64,000 nt of DNA from Clostridia bacterium (GCA_900754285.1 CAAECB010000034.1:10026-74025), one strand, 5' to 3'. Positions 26,173-36,236 are shown, numbered from the stretch's first letter. Notes: generated by a model not told the origin, from the sequence alone. Translations and numbers: made by a program.

Positions 26173-27177
26173 TTACAATTTTCCGTATAAATATTGCATA
26201 TGTTTATAAACTGCATTAGCCCAATTTTTATCACTAGCATATTTTTGATTAACACCAGACAACGTCGGACTAGAATAATAAGTTCCAACGGCTTTTTCAT
26301 TACCATAAATGCTTGTACCCCTAGGGTTCAAATAATATTTAACCAAAACCCTCGAAATCAAATCTATACTTTCTGAATAATTAGAAAATTTATATGCACC
26401 ATTATATGGATTAGAATCATATGCACCATATCCAAAAAGATTTTTCTTATCTTTAGCAATCTTTGATGTTCCCCAATTGCTTTCATGTATACCTATGGCA
26501 GCAACAAAAATACCATTAATATTATATTGTTTTTCTACATAATAAAAATAATCTGCATTTTGTTCAAAAATCTTATTAACATCTTTACTATCTTTTAAAA
26601 TCTTTTGGAATTGTTCCAAAGAAAGTCCACTTGGCTTATTTAACTGCATATCAAATGTAGAACTTTGAGTTGATTGAACTACTTTTGGTCTTTCTTTTGT
26701 TCCAACTTTTATAACTTTATTTAAAGCAGGTTTAACAACTGCAACTGAAATTTGTTCTTCTTTCTTAAATTCTCCATTTTCAAATATTTTTTTATATGTA
26801 ATTCTTTGAGTTCCCTTTTTTCCATCTTCAACAACAGCTGTTTCTCCTTTAAATAAATCATCTGATTGCACATATTCTGTCAAATATTCCAAAGTAACAT
26901 CTTCATGTCTTAATTCTTCAGAAGTACTCTGATTTGAATTTTGACTAATAACTGTATCAATATCTATTTTACTAGCTTCTGAATATTGCACTTCTTCATC
27001 TTCTTTGGTATTTTCATTTAAATTACTACTAACAGCATAAGAAATATTTCCTTTTATATATAAGTTATAAAAAATAACTATATCGAATACAATAATAGTA
27101 AAAAGACATGCAAAAATAATATTTTTTAAATTCAACTTTAATTTAGTACTTTTTTTTACTTTTTCTTTAGATTTCAT
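26173..27177 (-). CDS. Exported glucosaminidase-like protein
   Basis: The 334-residue protein has an N-terminal signal anchor (IIFACLFTIIVFDIVIFYNL), a variable middle and a C-terminal domain with the endo-beta-N-acetylglucosaminidase/LytG pattern: NINGIFVAAIGIHESNWGTS (catalytic Glu in HESNWG), NLFGYGAYDSNPY, FSNYSESIDLISRVLVKYYL and YASDKNWANAVYKHM. It should cleave peptidoglycan glycan strands outside the membrane. GGAGG lies nine bases before ATG 27177. Confidence 0.78.
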   Translation of the reverse strand: MKSKEKVKKSTKLKLNLKNIIFACLFTIIVFDIVIFYNLYIKGNISYAVSSNLNENTKEDEEVQYSEASKIDIDTVISQNSNQSTSEELRHEDVTLEYLTEYVQSDDLFKGETAVVEDGKKGTQRITYKKIFENGEFKKEEQISVAVVKPALNKVIKVGTKERPKVVQSTQSSTFDMQLNKPSGLSLEQFQKILKDSKDVNKIFEQNADYFYYVEKQYNINGIFVAAIGIHESNWGTSKIAKDKKNLFGYGAYDSNPYNGAYKFSNYSESIDLISRVLVKYYLNPRGTSIYGNEKAVGTYYSSPTLSGVNQKYASDKNWANAVYKHMQYLYGKL

Positions 27178-27374
27178 TAACACATTCCTCCTAAAGTTTT
27201 ATTTTTAATATTTTTAAAACTTTATTTTGCAAAATTTTACATATTTATTTATTTGTCTCCAAAATTATTGTAACTTTTTAACTCTTTTTTGTCAATTCAA
27301 AATTTTGGAATTCTTCTTGATTTTATTTAAAAAATATTATATCATATTAATACAAAAAGAAAGGATTAAAACAA

Positions 27375-28217
27375 ATGAAAAGTTTTATATTAAAATATAA
27401 AAAGCTTTTAATACCTCTTATAATTTCAAGTATTTTTGCTATAGTGTTATTAATTATAGTTATTTTTAACTACATACCAAACTTTATTGAGAAAAACAAA
27501 TTTGAAAATCAAGTTTTAAAATTTGCAAACAAAAATGACAAAACAACATTTTCAATTAATGAAATAACACTATTTAGCAGTTGTGATGTAAAAAACAAAC
27601 TAAGTGGAAAATCAAACTTTACAATTGAAAATCTATTTGCATATACTGATATTGCGATTTTTATAAATAAAAATTCTTCAGAAAGTACTTTAGAAAACAC
27701 ACTAAAAGATGTGACTTTAAAAAATTTTTCTATAGACCAAGCACCTCAAGACGGACAAGCAAAATTATATTATAAAAGTCTTAATCAGTTTGCAAAATCA
27801 CTATTACCTAATCAATTAGAAAACTCTTCAGAAAATCTACAAAACATTGAAAACGAATTAGATTTTGAAACAATTTCTAAAGAAACGTCTGATTTTTCTA
27901 ATCCAATTTTATATAATAATTGTGCAAATCCAATTACACTTAGTTACCTTATAGAAAACATAAAAACAGATTACACAATATTGGACACATCAACACCTAT
28001 AACTTATAATGGTTCACTATTAAAAAGATGTGCTGTGCCAATAAGCAATATCGAGTCAAAAATATCATTTGAAATTTATATCACAAATTATAAAGATGAA
28101 AAATTTAAAAGCAAAGTATTTATTACAATTCCATTCAAAAATGATACAAATTCAATATATGATGGAAACATAACAATTAAACAAAATACAAATTTTGTTT
28201 TTTATAAATACGAATAA
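27375..28217 (+). CDS. Hypothetical membrane-anchored protein
   Basis: The 280-residue protein has a short basic N-terminus and one membrane helix (LLIPLIISSIFAIVLLIIVI, residues 10-32); the rest is hydrophilic, rich in Asn/Lys/Ser and probably extracellular. No family is recognised. It has its own promoter-like TTGATT/TATCAT (17-base spacer, about 27320-27350) and an AGAAAGG ribosome site. It precedes the acyl-CoA synthetase on the same strand. Confidence 0.6.
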   Translation: MKSFILKYKKLLIPLIISSIFAIVLLIIVIFNYIPNFIEKNKFENQVLKFANKNDKTTFSINEITLFSSCDVKNKLSGKSNFTIENLFAYTDIAIFINKNSSESTLENTLKDVTLKNFSIDQAPQDGQAKLYYKSLNQFAKSLLPNQLENSSENLQNIENELDFETISKETSDFSNPILYNNCANPITLSYLIENIKTDYTILDTSTPITYNGSLLKRCAVPISNIESKISFEIYITNYKDEKFKSKVFITIPFKNDTNSIYDGNITIKQNTNFVFYKYE

Positions 28218-28280
28218 AACATGGCATTAATAACATTAGTACTTATAAAAATTCAGTATTAATAGCATTTAAAAAAATAA
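28218..28280 (+). repeat. Degenerate fragment of the dispersed palindromic repeat
   Basis: GGCATTAATAACATTAGTACT at 28223-28243 resembles the GGACATTAATAACATTAGCACT part of the repeats at 38577 and 63769. The rest of the unit is not recognisable, so this may be an old copy or chance. Confidence 0.35.
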
Positions 28281-28293
28281 AGGAGTAATCAAA

Positions 28294-30081
28294 GTGAGTA
28301 AAAATTTAACAATAAAAGAGAAACTAGAAAAAAAATATCATAAATGTGAAGAAATATCAAATTTAAAAGAAATGTTATATCGTTCTAGCAACATTTATGG
28401 AAGCAGAATTGCATTCAAACTAAAAAATAATAAAGGCGAAATTTATCCTGTAAGCTATAAAGAATTTAAACAAGATATAGTACAACTTGGAACATACTTA
28501 ATTCAATTAGGATTTTTAGGAAAAAGAATTGCAGTAATTGGAAAAAATTCATATCAATGGGCTGTTTCATATTTTGCAGCTACAATAGTTGGTATTGTGG
28601 TTCCTTTAGATAAAGAATTACACAATGATGATGTTATAAACTTTTTAAATATTTCGGAAAGTGTTTGTATTCTTGGTGACACTAAAAATTTAAAAGGTGT
28701 TATAGAAAAAAAATCAGATTTAAAAAATCAAGACCTTTGCATGATTTCTTTAGATTTAGAAAAAAAATCTAATTCTACAAAACTAGACTTAAAAGAACAA
28801 TCTGAAATTTACGATATTAATGATTGTATAGCAAAAGGCAAAGAATTTCTAATTCAAGGAAATACAGAATTTGATAAAATAGAAATTGATCCAGATGAAA
28901 TGCGTATTTTGTTATTTACATCAGGAACAACTGGTAATGCAAAAGGTGTATGCCTTTCTCACAGAAATATATGTTCAAATATTACCTCTATTTATGGAAT
29001 TGTAAAAGTAAAAAGAAGTGATTTATTTTTCTCTATTCTTCCTATTCATCATACTTATGAATGTACTATAGGATTTCTATTACCACTATACAGTGGTGCC
29101 AGCATTTGCTACTGTGATGGACTAAGATATATATTAAAAAATATGGGAGAATATCATCCTTCTGTTATTTTATGTGTTCCTCTATTATTGGAAAATATGC
29201 ATAAAAATATTATTAAAAATATGAACAAAACTTTACCAAAAAAATATGTCAAATCATCTAACGAAAATCCTTATGATAATTTACCTGGACCTATAAAACA
29301 TGTAGTAAAAAGTAAAGTTAAAAATACTTTAGGTGGAAGGCTTCGTGTATTTATCGTTGGTGCCGCTGGAGTAAATCCAACAATTGCTGCAGATTTTGAA
29401 AAACTTGGTTTACTTACACTACAAGGTTATGGCTTAACAGAGTGTTCTCCTCTTGTTGCTGGTAACAACGACTTTTACCACAAAGACGATAGCTGTGGTT
29501 TACCTATTCCTAAAGTTACTTATAAAATTGATAATCCTAATGAAAATGGTGAAGGCGAAATTTTAGTACAAGGTCCAAATGTAATGCTTGGATATTATAA
29601 CATGCCTGAAGAAACTGCCAAAGCTCTTAAAGATGGTTGGTTTCATACAGGTGATATTGGAAAAATTGATGAACAAGGTTATTTATATATTACTGGTAGA
29701 TGTAAAAGTGTTATTGTTACTAAAAATGGTAAAAATATTTACCCTGAAGAAGTTGAATACTACTTGAACGATAATCCTCTTATTTCTGAATCTCTTGTTC
29801 TTGGTATTCAAAAAGATGATGATGACGAAACTTATATCAATGCTCAAATACTTCCTAATATAGAAGCAATTACAGAATATTTAAAAGGTTCTGTTCCTAC
29901 TAAAGAGGAACTCAAAAAAATTATGAGTGATATTGTTTCTAATGTTAATAGTAAATTGCCTAATTACAAACATATTAAAAGTTTTATTATTCGTGATAAG
30001 GAATTTGAAAAAACTACTACTCAAAAAATTAAGCGCTATGGTGATAATACTAAAATTGATGATAAAAAAAATAATGATTGA
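28294..30081 (+). CDS. AMP-binding protein, long-chain acyl-CoA synthetase type
   Basis: The 595-residue enzyme of the ANL superfamily activates a carboxylic acid with ATP and transfers it to CoA. Motifs are LLFTSGTTGNAKGVCLSHRN (P-loop, about residue 205), LQGYGLTECSPL, GWFHTGDIGKIDEQGYLYI and RCKSVIVTKNGKNIYPEEVE. Length and spacing fit FadD-like fatty acid ligases. Start is GTG at 28294 behind AAAGGAG. A terminator follows. Confidence 0.88.
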   Translation: MSKNLTIKEKLEKKYHKCEEISNLKEMLYRSSNIYGSRIAFKLKNNKGEIYPVSYKEFKQDIVQLGTYLIQLGFLGKRIAVIGKNSYQWAVSYFAATIVGIVVPLDKELHNDDVINFLNISESVCILGDTKNLKGVIEKKSDLKNQDLCMISLDLEKKSNSTKLDLKEQSEIYDINDCIAKGKEFLIQGNTEFDKIEIDPDEMRILLFTSGTTGNAKGVCLSHRNICSNITSIYGIVKVKRSDLFFSILPIHHTYECTIGFLLPLYSGASICYCDGLRYILKNMGEYHPSVILCVPLLLENMHKNIIKNMNKTLPKKYVKSSNENPYDNLPGPIKHVVKSKVKNTLGGRLRVFIVGAAGVNPTIAADFEKLGLLTLQGYGLTECSPLVAGNNDFYHKDDSCGLPIPKVTYKIDNPNENGEGEILVQGPNVMLGYYNMPEETAKALKDGWFHTGDIGKIDEQGYLYITGRCKSVIVTKNGKNIYPEEVEYYLNDNPLISESLVLGIQKDDDDETYINAQILPNIEAITEYLKGSVPTKEELKKIMSDIVSNVNSKLPNYKHIKSFIIRDKEFEKTTTQKIKRYGDNTKIDDKKNND

Positions 30082-30099
30082 TAAAGATTTTTATTATTA

Positions 30100-30137
30100 A
30101 AGCCCAGAAATTTACTCTAGAAATTTCTGAGCTTTTT
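30100..30137 (+). terminator. Terminator after the acyl-CoA synthetase gene
   Basis: AGCCCAGAAATTT pairs with AAATTTCTGAGCT around a short loop and is followed by TTTTT. Confidence 0.8.
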
Positions 30138-30206
30138 CCCCTATTTTAACAAAAAAAGCAACCAGATTTTTTCTGATTGATTTTTGCATCCATATATTCT
30201 ATTAAA

Positions 30207-30282
<76 letters not shown>

Positions 30283-30291
30283 ATAAAAAAA

Positions 30292-30368
30292 TGGCGACCC
30301 GGAACGGGCTCGAACCGTCGACCTCTAGCGTGACAGGCTAGCGTTCTAACCAACTGAACTACCGGGCC
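30292..30368 (-). tRNA. tRNA-Asp (anticodon GTC)
   Basis: GGCCCGGTAGTTCAGTTGG opens the gene; the loop CTGTCAC within CTAGC/GCTAG gives anticodon GTC. Discriminator G and CCA are encoded. Confidence 0.95.
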
Positions 30369-30377
30369 GTAAAAACA

Positions 30378-30453
30378 TGGTGGTCGCTATAGGACTCGAA
30401 CCTATGACCCTCTGCTTGTAAGGCAGATGCTCTCCCAGCTGAGCTAAGCGACC
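30378..30453 (-). tRNA. tRNA-Val (anticodon TAC)
   Basis: GGTCGCTTAGCTCAGCTGG opens the gene; the loop CTTACAA within TCTGC/GCAGA gives anticodon TAC. CCA is encoded. It is first in the three-tRNA transcript. Confidence 0.96.
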
Positions 30454-30472
30454 ATGTCTTTCGACAAGACTA

Positions 30473-30501
30473 AGTATACTAGATTTTATTAAACTTGTCA
30501 A
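30473..30501 (-). promoter_or_regulatory. Promoter of the Val-Asp-Phe tRNA operon
   Basis: TTGACA (30501-30496) and TATACT (30478-30473) have a 17-base spacer on the minus strand, about 20 bases before tRNA-Val. Confidence 0.8.
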
Positions 30502-30625
30502 TACTTTTTTTAAAATTTTTTAATTTTTTTGTGACCAAATATCTATAACCACCATAATATGTATTATACAAAGGAAAAACAAAAGAAAATCAATACATGT
30601 TTTGTTTTGAAAGGGGGTCTATTCT

Positions 30626-30742
30626 ATGCCAGAAAACAGAGGTTGTGGTGGTTTTGGTTTCGGTGACGACTGCTGCTGGATAATCATCCTTATATTATTA
30701 ATTTGCTGCTGCTGTGGCGGTGGTAGAGGAGGTTGCTGCTAA
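30626..30742 (+). CDS. 38-residue Cys/Gly-rich membrane peptide
   Basis: ATG at 30626 follows AAAGGGGG. The peptide has GCGGFGFGDDCC, a hydrophobic WIIILILLI and a CCCCGGGRGGCC end, nine Cys in 38 residues. Short proteins of this pattern (chorion-class high-cysteine HCB 13-like or YjcZ-like) are common in Clostridia and Bacilli, often in spore-formers; function is unknown. A terminator hairpin overlaps the last codons. Confidence 0.8.
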   Translation: MPENRGCGGFGFGDDCCWIIILILLICCCCGGGRGGCC

Positions 30743-30756
30743 TAGCAACCTTTTTT
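30731..30756 (+). terminator. Terminator overlapping the end of the Cys-rich gene
   Basis: GGTTGC and GCAACC flank TGCTAATA and are followed by TTTTTT. The stop codon lies in the loop. Confidence 0.85.
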
Positions 30757-30771
30757 ATGTTTTAATATGTG

Positions 30772-31758
30772 CTAAATATTATTAATATCAATTTTTCTTA
30801 TATCCTTCCCCTTTTGTTCTTCAATTATATCTTCATAACAGTTCACTAATTTAGCACCTTCTTTAATGAGTCTATTAGTACCAACAGAAGTAGAAGAATT
30901 AATATTACCAGGAACAACAAAAACATCTCTCCCCTGTTCCAAAGCAAAATCCACAGTAATTAAAGTACCACTTTTTTCTTTAGCCTCTATAACTAAAACA
31001 CCTGTACTCAAACCACTAACAATCCTATTTCTTGCAGGGAAATTCATTCTATCAGGCTTAGTACCTAACGGATATTCAGAAATTATCGTACCACCATTTT
31101 TCAAAATCAAACTTGCTAATTCCATATTTTCTTTAGGATAAATAGTATCAATACCATTACCTAAAACAGCTATAGTATTAACACAATTATTAATCTTATC
31201 GCCAAGATTTTCCAAACTCAAATTATCATTAAAATCATTATTCTTTTTTTCTAAGCTATAAGCTAAAGCTCCAATATGTGCATAACTATCAATTCCTTTA
31301 GCCAAACCACTAACAACACAAATATCATTTTTAGCCAAATTATATGCAAAATATTTAGCTGCCTTTACTCCATAATTTGACGCTTCTCTACACCCTACTA
31401 TTGAAATACACTTTTTATTTAACAAACTTAAATTTCCTTTCACATATAAACTAATTGGATAATCATAAATATTTTTTAGCATTTTGGGATATTCTTCATC
31501 TTCTATTGTAATTATCTCTATATTATTTTTTTGCAAATACTCTATATGTGTATTCAAAATTCGAATATTTTTAGATTCAAATATTTTTTTAACCGCATTA
31601 TCACCTATTCCATTTACTTCTAATAATTCCAATTCACTTGCATAAAATATTGCTTTTGGATTCTTAAATCTTTTTAATAAATGTTGCTTTTTTATACTCC
31701 CTAAATCTTTTATAAGGCTAAGCCATATCCAGTATTTATTTTCAGTTAATAATTTCAT
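30772..31758 (-). CDS. dprA: DNA processing protein DprA
   Basis: DprA loads RecA on incoming single-stranded DNA in transformation. The 328-residue protein has an N-terminal helix-hairpin-helix-like region (LLEVNGIGDNAVKKIF) and the Rossmann-like core: SIVGCREASNYG, VVSGLAKGIDSYAHIGAL, AVLGNGIDTIYP, ISEYPLGTKP, FPARNRIVSGL and VVPGNINSSTSVGTN. No C-terminal winged helix is obvious. ATG at 31758 has AAAGGG ten bases upstream; the ATG nine bases earlier touches that site. Confidence 0.93.
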   Translation of the reverse strand: MKLLTENKYWIWLSLIKDLGSIKKQHLLKRFKNPKAIFYASELELLEVNGIGDNAVKKIFESKNIRILNTHIEYLQKNNIEIITIEDEEYPKMLKNIYDYPISLYVKGNLSLLNKKCISIVGCREASNYGVKAAKYFAYNLAKNDICVVSGLAKGIDSYAHIGALAYSLEKKNNDFNDNLSLENLGDKINNCVNTIAVLGNGIDTIYPKENMELASLILKNGGTIISEYPLGTKPDRMNFPARNRIVSGLSTGVLVIEAKEKSGTLITVDFALEQGRDVFVVPGNINSSTSVGTNRLIKEGAKLVNCYEDIIEEQKGKDIRKIDINNI

Positions 31759-31885
31759 TTTTATCATACCCTTTCTACTGTATAAATTTCATAAGTTTTA
31801 TTTCCATTCTAAAATCACAATTTATTTTTTCTAAAGACTTAATAATTTTTGCTCCGTCCCCAAATCACTGCTTCAAAATAATTAA

Positions 31886-31920
31886 TGGGTGTTTTTTGAG
31901 TCCGTCCCCAAAAACACCCA
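31886..31920 (-). repeat. 3'-UTR hairpin with constant loop, copy 2 (after folD)
   Basis: Stem TGGGTGTTTTT/AAAAAACACCCA encloses loop GGGGACGGACTC five bases after the folD stop. Complementarity continues outward into ATTTAA/TTAATT. A degenerate loop fragment (GCTCCGTCCCCAAAT) lies nearby at about 31851-31865. Confidence 0.8.
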
Positions 31921-31925
31921 TTAAA

Positions 31926-32774
31926 TTATTTTGATTGCTGTTTTGCAGCTTTTATTACATTATTTAAAAGCATAGCTATTGTCATAGGCCCTACTCCCCC
32001 TGGTACAGGCGTTATATAACTTGCTTTTTGTGATACTTCTTCAAAGTCTACATCACCTACTATTTTTCCTGTTTTTAATCTATTTATTCCTACATCTATA
32101 ACAACTACATCTTCTTTTACCATTTCAGCTTTAATAAATTCTGGTTTTCCTATTGCTGTTATTAATATATCCGCTTCTTTTGTTATTTTTTCTAATTCTT
32201 TTGTCTTTGAGTGGCACACTGTTACTGTTGCATTTTTATTTATACAACATTGTATTAATGGCTTCCCTACAATATTGCTTCTTCCTAAAATCACAACATT
32301 TTTTCCACATAAGTCAATATTGTATTCTTCAAATAACCTCATTATCCCATATGGTGTACATGATACAAATGTATCTTGCCCCAAAACTAATTTTCCTATA
32401 TTCATTGGATGAAAGCCATCAACATCTTTTTTATAATCTATCTTTTTTATTGCCTCATTTATATCTAAATTAGGTGGTAATGGACTTTGTAATAATATTC
32501 CATTAACTGTTTTATCATTGTTTAATTTTTCTATTAATCTAGTTAATTCTTCTTGTTTTATATCTGCTCCTAATATATATTCTTCATATTTAACGCCAAC
32601 TTCATCACATGCTTTGCTTTTATTTTTTATATATACTTTAGATGCTGCATTATCCCCAACCATTATTACTGATAATTTAGGATTTATACCATTTTCTTTT
32701 AGCTCTTCTACTTCCTTTTTTAAATATTCTCTTGTTTTCTTAGCAATTGCTTTTCCATCTATTATTACGGCCAT
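31926..32774 (-). CDS. folD: Bifunctional methylene-THF dehydrogenase/cyclohydrolase
   Basis: FolD interconverts 5,10-methylene-, methenyl- and 10-formyl-tetrahydrofolate using NADP. The 282-residue protein from MAVIIDGK has PKLSVIMVGDNAASKVYIKN with the catalytic Lys, GILLQSPLPP, the nucleotide-binding VVILGRSNIVGKPL and TPVPGGVGPMTIAMLL. ATG at 32774 gives the usual family length; earlier ATGs overlap the GGAAGGA site. Confidence 0.94.
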   Translation of the reverse strand: MAVIIDGKAIAKKTREYLKKEVEELKENGINPKLSVIMVGDNAASKVYIKNKSKACDEVGVKYEEYILGADIKQEELTRLIEKLNNDKTVNGILLQSPLPPNLDINEAIKKIDYKKDVDGFHPMNIGKLVLGQDTFVSCTPYGIMRLFEEYNIDLCGKNVVILGRSNIVGKPLIQCCINKNATVTVCHSKTKELEKITKEADILITAIGKPEFIKAEMVKEDVVVIDVGINRLKTGKIVGDVDFEEVSQKASYITPVPGGVGPMTIAMLLNNVIKAAKQQSK

Positions 32775-32823
32775 AATTACATCCATTCCTTCCAAATTTG
32801 AACTATAATTAGTATCACATTTA

Positions 32824-33582
32824 TTATTGATAATCTACTATATCTACCCATTTTTGTAACAATTCATGTTGCTCATCATTTTTTGTTAAACGTATTGCTG
32901 CTACAATAGGAATCCATCTTTGTATCAACTGTTTATCTGCATTAGCTTTTTTACAATACATATCTAAATATTTTTCTGCTAACTCCTCTTTTCCTTCCAT
33001 AGCAAATATTAAAAAAGTTCTAGCTACATCTGCCGAAGCATTTCCTTGTGTTGCATGTGCCCAATCTATTATATAATGTTCTCCGTTTTCTTTTATAATT
33101 ATATTGCTTGGATTAAAATCTCCATGACATAATTTTTCATGATTTTTCATTCCTTGTAATCTTTGCAATAATTCATATTTTACATTTTCATTTAAATTGT
33201 TTGCTGCTTCTAATCTTCTCTTATATTTATCTTTTATTCTATTTAATGATGGAACTCTTTTAGACAAAACTTCTAATTGCATATCTATAAATACACCTAA
33301 ATACTCCTCTTCTTGCTCTGGATTTTGTTCCATTAAAACATCTAATGGTGTTCCATCTACATATTCTGTTACTAATGCCCATCTATTTTCAACCTTTGTT
33401 ACCTCTAGTAATTTTGAGATTTTTAAATCTGTATTTTCTTCTACTCTTGCTTGTATTAATGCTTCATTTAAAATTGCTGCTTTTGAATAATTTTCTACAA
33501 ATAATTTTATTGTCTTATTTCCATCTTTATATACTGTTTTCGTTTTTCTCTCAGCAATAGGTTCATTCAAATTAAAATCCAT
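32824..33582 (-). CDS. Aminoglycoside phosphotransferase/choline kinase-like protein
   Basis: The 252-residue protein kinase-like fold has a short N-lobe (KTVYKDGNKTIKLF), the catalytic loop LCHGDFNPSNIIIKENG (HGDxxxxN) and the metal-binding IIDWAHATQG. Such proteins phosphorylate small molecules, for example choline or sugars; the substrate here is unknown. It lies between adhE and folD on the same strand and may share their transcript. Confidence 0.8.
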   Translation of the reverse strand: MDFNLNEPIAERKTKTVYKDGNKTIKLFVENYSKAAILNEALIQARVEENTDLKISKLLEVTKVENRWALVTEYVDGTPLDVLMEQNPEQEEEYLGVFIDMQLEVLSKRVPSLNRIKDKYKRRLEAANNLNENVKYELLQRLQGMKNHEKLCHGDFNPSNIIIKENGEHYIIDWAHATQGNASADVARTFLIFAMEGKEELAEKYLDMYCKKANADKQLIQRWIPIVAAIRLTKNDEQHELLQKWVDIVDYQ

Positions 33583-33606
33583 AATAATTTTCTCCTTTCT
33601 TACTTT

Positions 33607-36207
33607 TTATCCATAATATGCTTTCAAATACATATCTTTAATTTCACTAATTAAAGGATAACGTGGATTACTTCCTGTACATTGATCATCAAATGCCATC
33701 TCTGACATTTCGTCTAATGTAGCTAAAAATTTTTCTTCTTCCACTCCATAATCTCTAATAGTTTTCTTAATTCCTATTTTATCTTTTAATTCATCTATTT
33801 TTCTTATAAGATTTTCTAGTTTTTCTTCATCACTATTTCCACCTAAATTCAAGCTTTCTGCTACTTCTGCATATCTTCTTAATGTATGTGGATGATCATA
33901 TTGTGGAAATGTTCCCATTTTTGTTGGAACCTCTTTTGCATTAAAACGCAATACTTCATCTAATAATAATGCATTTGCTATTCCATGTGGAATATGATGA
34001 TATGCTCCCAATTTATGTGCCATTGAATGACAAACTCCCAAAAACGCATTTGCAAAAGCCATTCCTGCCATTGTTGCTGCATTAGCCATTTTTTCTCTTG
34101 CTTCTGGATCATTTGCTCCATTTTCATACGCTCTTGGTAAATATTCAAATATATTTTTTAAAGCTTCTATTGCTAATCCATCTGTATATTCTGTTGCCAT
34201 CATAGATGCATATGCTTCTAATGCATGTGTTGCCGCATCTATTCCTGTTGCTGATGTTAATCCTTTAGGTGCATTCATCATCATATTTGCATCTACAATT
34301 GCCATTTTAGGCAATAATTCATAATCTGCTATTGGATATTTGATTCCAGTTTCATCATCTGTTATAACAGCAAATGGAGTTACCTCTGAACCAGTTCCTG
34401 CTGATGTTGGTACAGCTATAAAATATGCTTTTTCTCCCATCTTTGGAAATGTATATATTCTTTTTCTTATATCCATAAATCTCATTGCCATATCCATAAA
34501 ATCTAATTCTGGATGTTCATACATTACCCACATAATTTTTGCTGCATCCATTGCAGAACCACCACCAACTGCAATTATACAGTCTGGTTTAAATGCATTT
34601 ATTAATTTTGCTCCTTCTTTTGCACATGCTAAATCTGGATCTGGTGCTACATTAAAAAATGTCTCATGTACAATTTGCATCTCATCTAACTTATCTGTTA
34701 TAACTTTTGTATATCCATTTTCATATAAGAATGTATCTGTTACTATAAATACTCTCTTTTTACCCATCACATTTTTTAATTCTTCTAAGGCTACTGGTAA
34801 ACAACCTCTTTTTATATATACCTTTTCAGGTGTTCTAAACCAAAGCATATTTTCTCTCCTCTCTGCAACAGTTTTTATATTTAATAAATGTTTTATTCCT
34901 ACATTTTCAGAAACTGAGTTTCCTCCCCATGTTCCACATCCTAAAGTTAATGAAGGAGCTAATTTAAAATTATACAAATCTCCTATTCCACCTTGAGATG
35001 CTGGCGTATTTATTATTACTCTACATGTTTTCATTGTATTATAAAATTCTTCAATCTTTTCTTTTTCTGTTACAGTATTTATATATAAAGATGATGTATG
35101 ACCCAATCCTCCATCTTCTATTAATTTATATGCTTTTCTAAGTGAATCTTCAAAATTTTGTGATTTATACATAGCTAAAACTGGTGACAATTTCTCATGT
35201 GCAAATTCTTCTGATATATCAACACTATCTACTTCACCTATTAAAATCTTTGTATCACCAGGTACATAAATATCTGCCAATTCTGCTATTTTCCATGCTG
35301 GTTGTCCAACAATTTTAGCATTTAAAGCCCCATTTATTATTATAGTTTTTCTAACTTTTTCTAATTCTTCACCATTTAAAATATGGCAACCTCTTCTTAT
35401 AAATTCTGATTTTACTTGCTCATAAATTTCTTGATCTACTATTACAGATTGTTCTGAAGCACAAATCATCCCATTATCAAATGTTTTAGAATGTATTATT
35501 GAATTTACCGCTAAAACTATATCAGCACTTTTATCAATCACTGCTGGAGTATTTCCAGGTCCAACACCTAAAGCTGGCTTTCCACTTGAATAAGCAGCTT
35601 TTACCATACCAGGTCCTCCTGTAGCCAAAATGATATCTGATGACTGCATTAGTAAATTACTTAATTCTAGTGATGGAACATCTATCCATGCAATTATTCC
35701 CTCTGGTGCGCCTGCTTCAACTGCCGCTGCTAACACTATTTTTGCAGCCTTTATTGTACATTCTTTTGCCCTAGGATGTGGACTAATTATTATTCCATTT
35801 CTAGTTTTTAAAGCTAATAATGTTTTAAAAATTGCCGTTGATGTCGGATTTGTAGTTGGTATAACTGCTGCTATAACACCAACTGGTTCAGCAATCTTTT
35901 TGATTCCATAATTTTCATCTTGTTCTATTACTCCACAAGTTTTTTCATATTTATATTTATTATACACATATTCTGCTGCATAATGATTTTTTATTACTTT
36001 ATCTTCTAACACTCCCATGCCAGTTTCTTCAACTGCCATTTTAGCTAATAGTATCCTCATTTCATTTGCTTTTATTGCTGCCTTTTGAAATATTTTATTT
36101 ACTCGTTCTTGACTAAATTTAGCATACTCTTTTTGGGCATTTCTCACTTTTTCAAGCACCTTTTGTAATTTTTCTACACTGTCCACTTTTGATTCTTCTA
36201 AATTCAT
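33607..36207 (-). CDS. adhE: Bifunctional acetaldehyde-CoA/alcohol dehydrogenase
   Basis: AdhE reduces acetyl-CoA to ethanol and regenerates NAD+ in fermentation. The 866-residue protein has an N-terminal aldehyde dehydrogenase domain (IPTTNPTSTAIF; catalytic Cys in NGMICASEQS near 247) and a C-terminal iron alcohol dehydrogenase domain (GGGSAMDAAK, PTSAGTGSEVTPFAV, HSMAHKLGAYHHIPHG iron ligands). ATG at 36207 has AAAGG at nine bases; the ATG three codons earlier abuts the site. This is strong evidence for fermentative metabolism. Confidence 0.96.
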   Translation of the reverse strand: MNLEESKVDSVEKLQKVLEKVRNAQKEYAKFSQERVNKIFQKAAIKANEMRILLAKMAVEETGMGVLEDKVIKNHYAAEYVYNKYKYEKTCGVIEQDENYGIKKIAEPVGVIAAVIPTTNPTSTAIFKTLLALKTRNGIIISPHPRAKECTIKAAKIVLAAAVEAGAPEGIIAWIDVPSLELSNLLMQSSDIILATGGPGMVKAAYSSGKPALGVGPGNTPAVIDKSADIVLAVNSIIHSKTFDNGMICASEQSVIVDQEIYEQVKSEFIRRGCHILNGEELEKVRKTIIINGALNAKIVGQPAWKIAELADIYVPGDTKILIGEVDSVDISEEFAHEKLSPVLAMYKSQNFEDSLRKAYKLIEDGGLGHTSSLYINTVTEKEKIEEFYNTMKTCRVIINTPASQGGIGDLYNFKLAPSLTLGCGTWGGNSVSENVGIKHLLNIKTVAERRENMLWFRTPEKVYIKRGCLPVALEELKNVMGKKRVFIVTDTFLYENGYTKVITDKLDEMQIVHETFFNVAPDPDLACAKEGAKLINAFKPDCIIAVGGGSAMDAAKIMWVMYEHPELDFMDMAMRFMDIRKRIYTFPKMGEKAYFIAVPTSAGTGSEVTPFAVITDDETGIKYPIADYELLPKMAIVDANMMMNAPKGLTSATGIDAATHALEAYASMMATEYTDGLAIEALKNIFEYLPRAYENGANDPEAREKMANAATMAGMAFANAFLGVCHSMAHKLGAYHHIPHGIANALLLDEVLRFNAKEVPTKMGTFPQYDHPHTLRRYAEVAESLNLGGNSDEEKLENLIRKIDELKDKIGIKKTIRDYGVEEEKFLATLDEMSEMAFDDQCTGSNPRYPLISEIKDMYLKAYYG

Positions 36208-36236
36208 TTTATCCATCCTTTCTCATTTTCACATAA

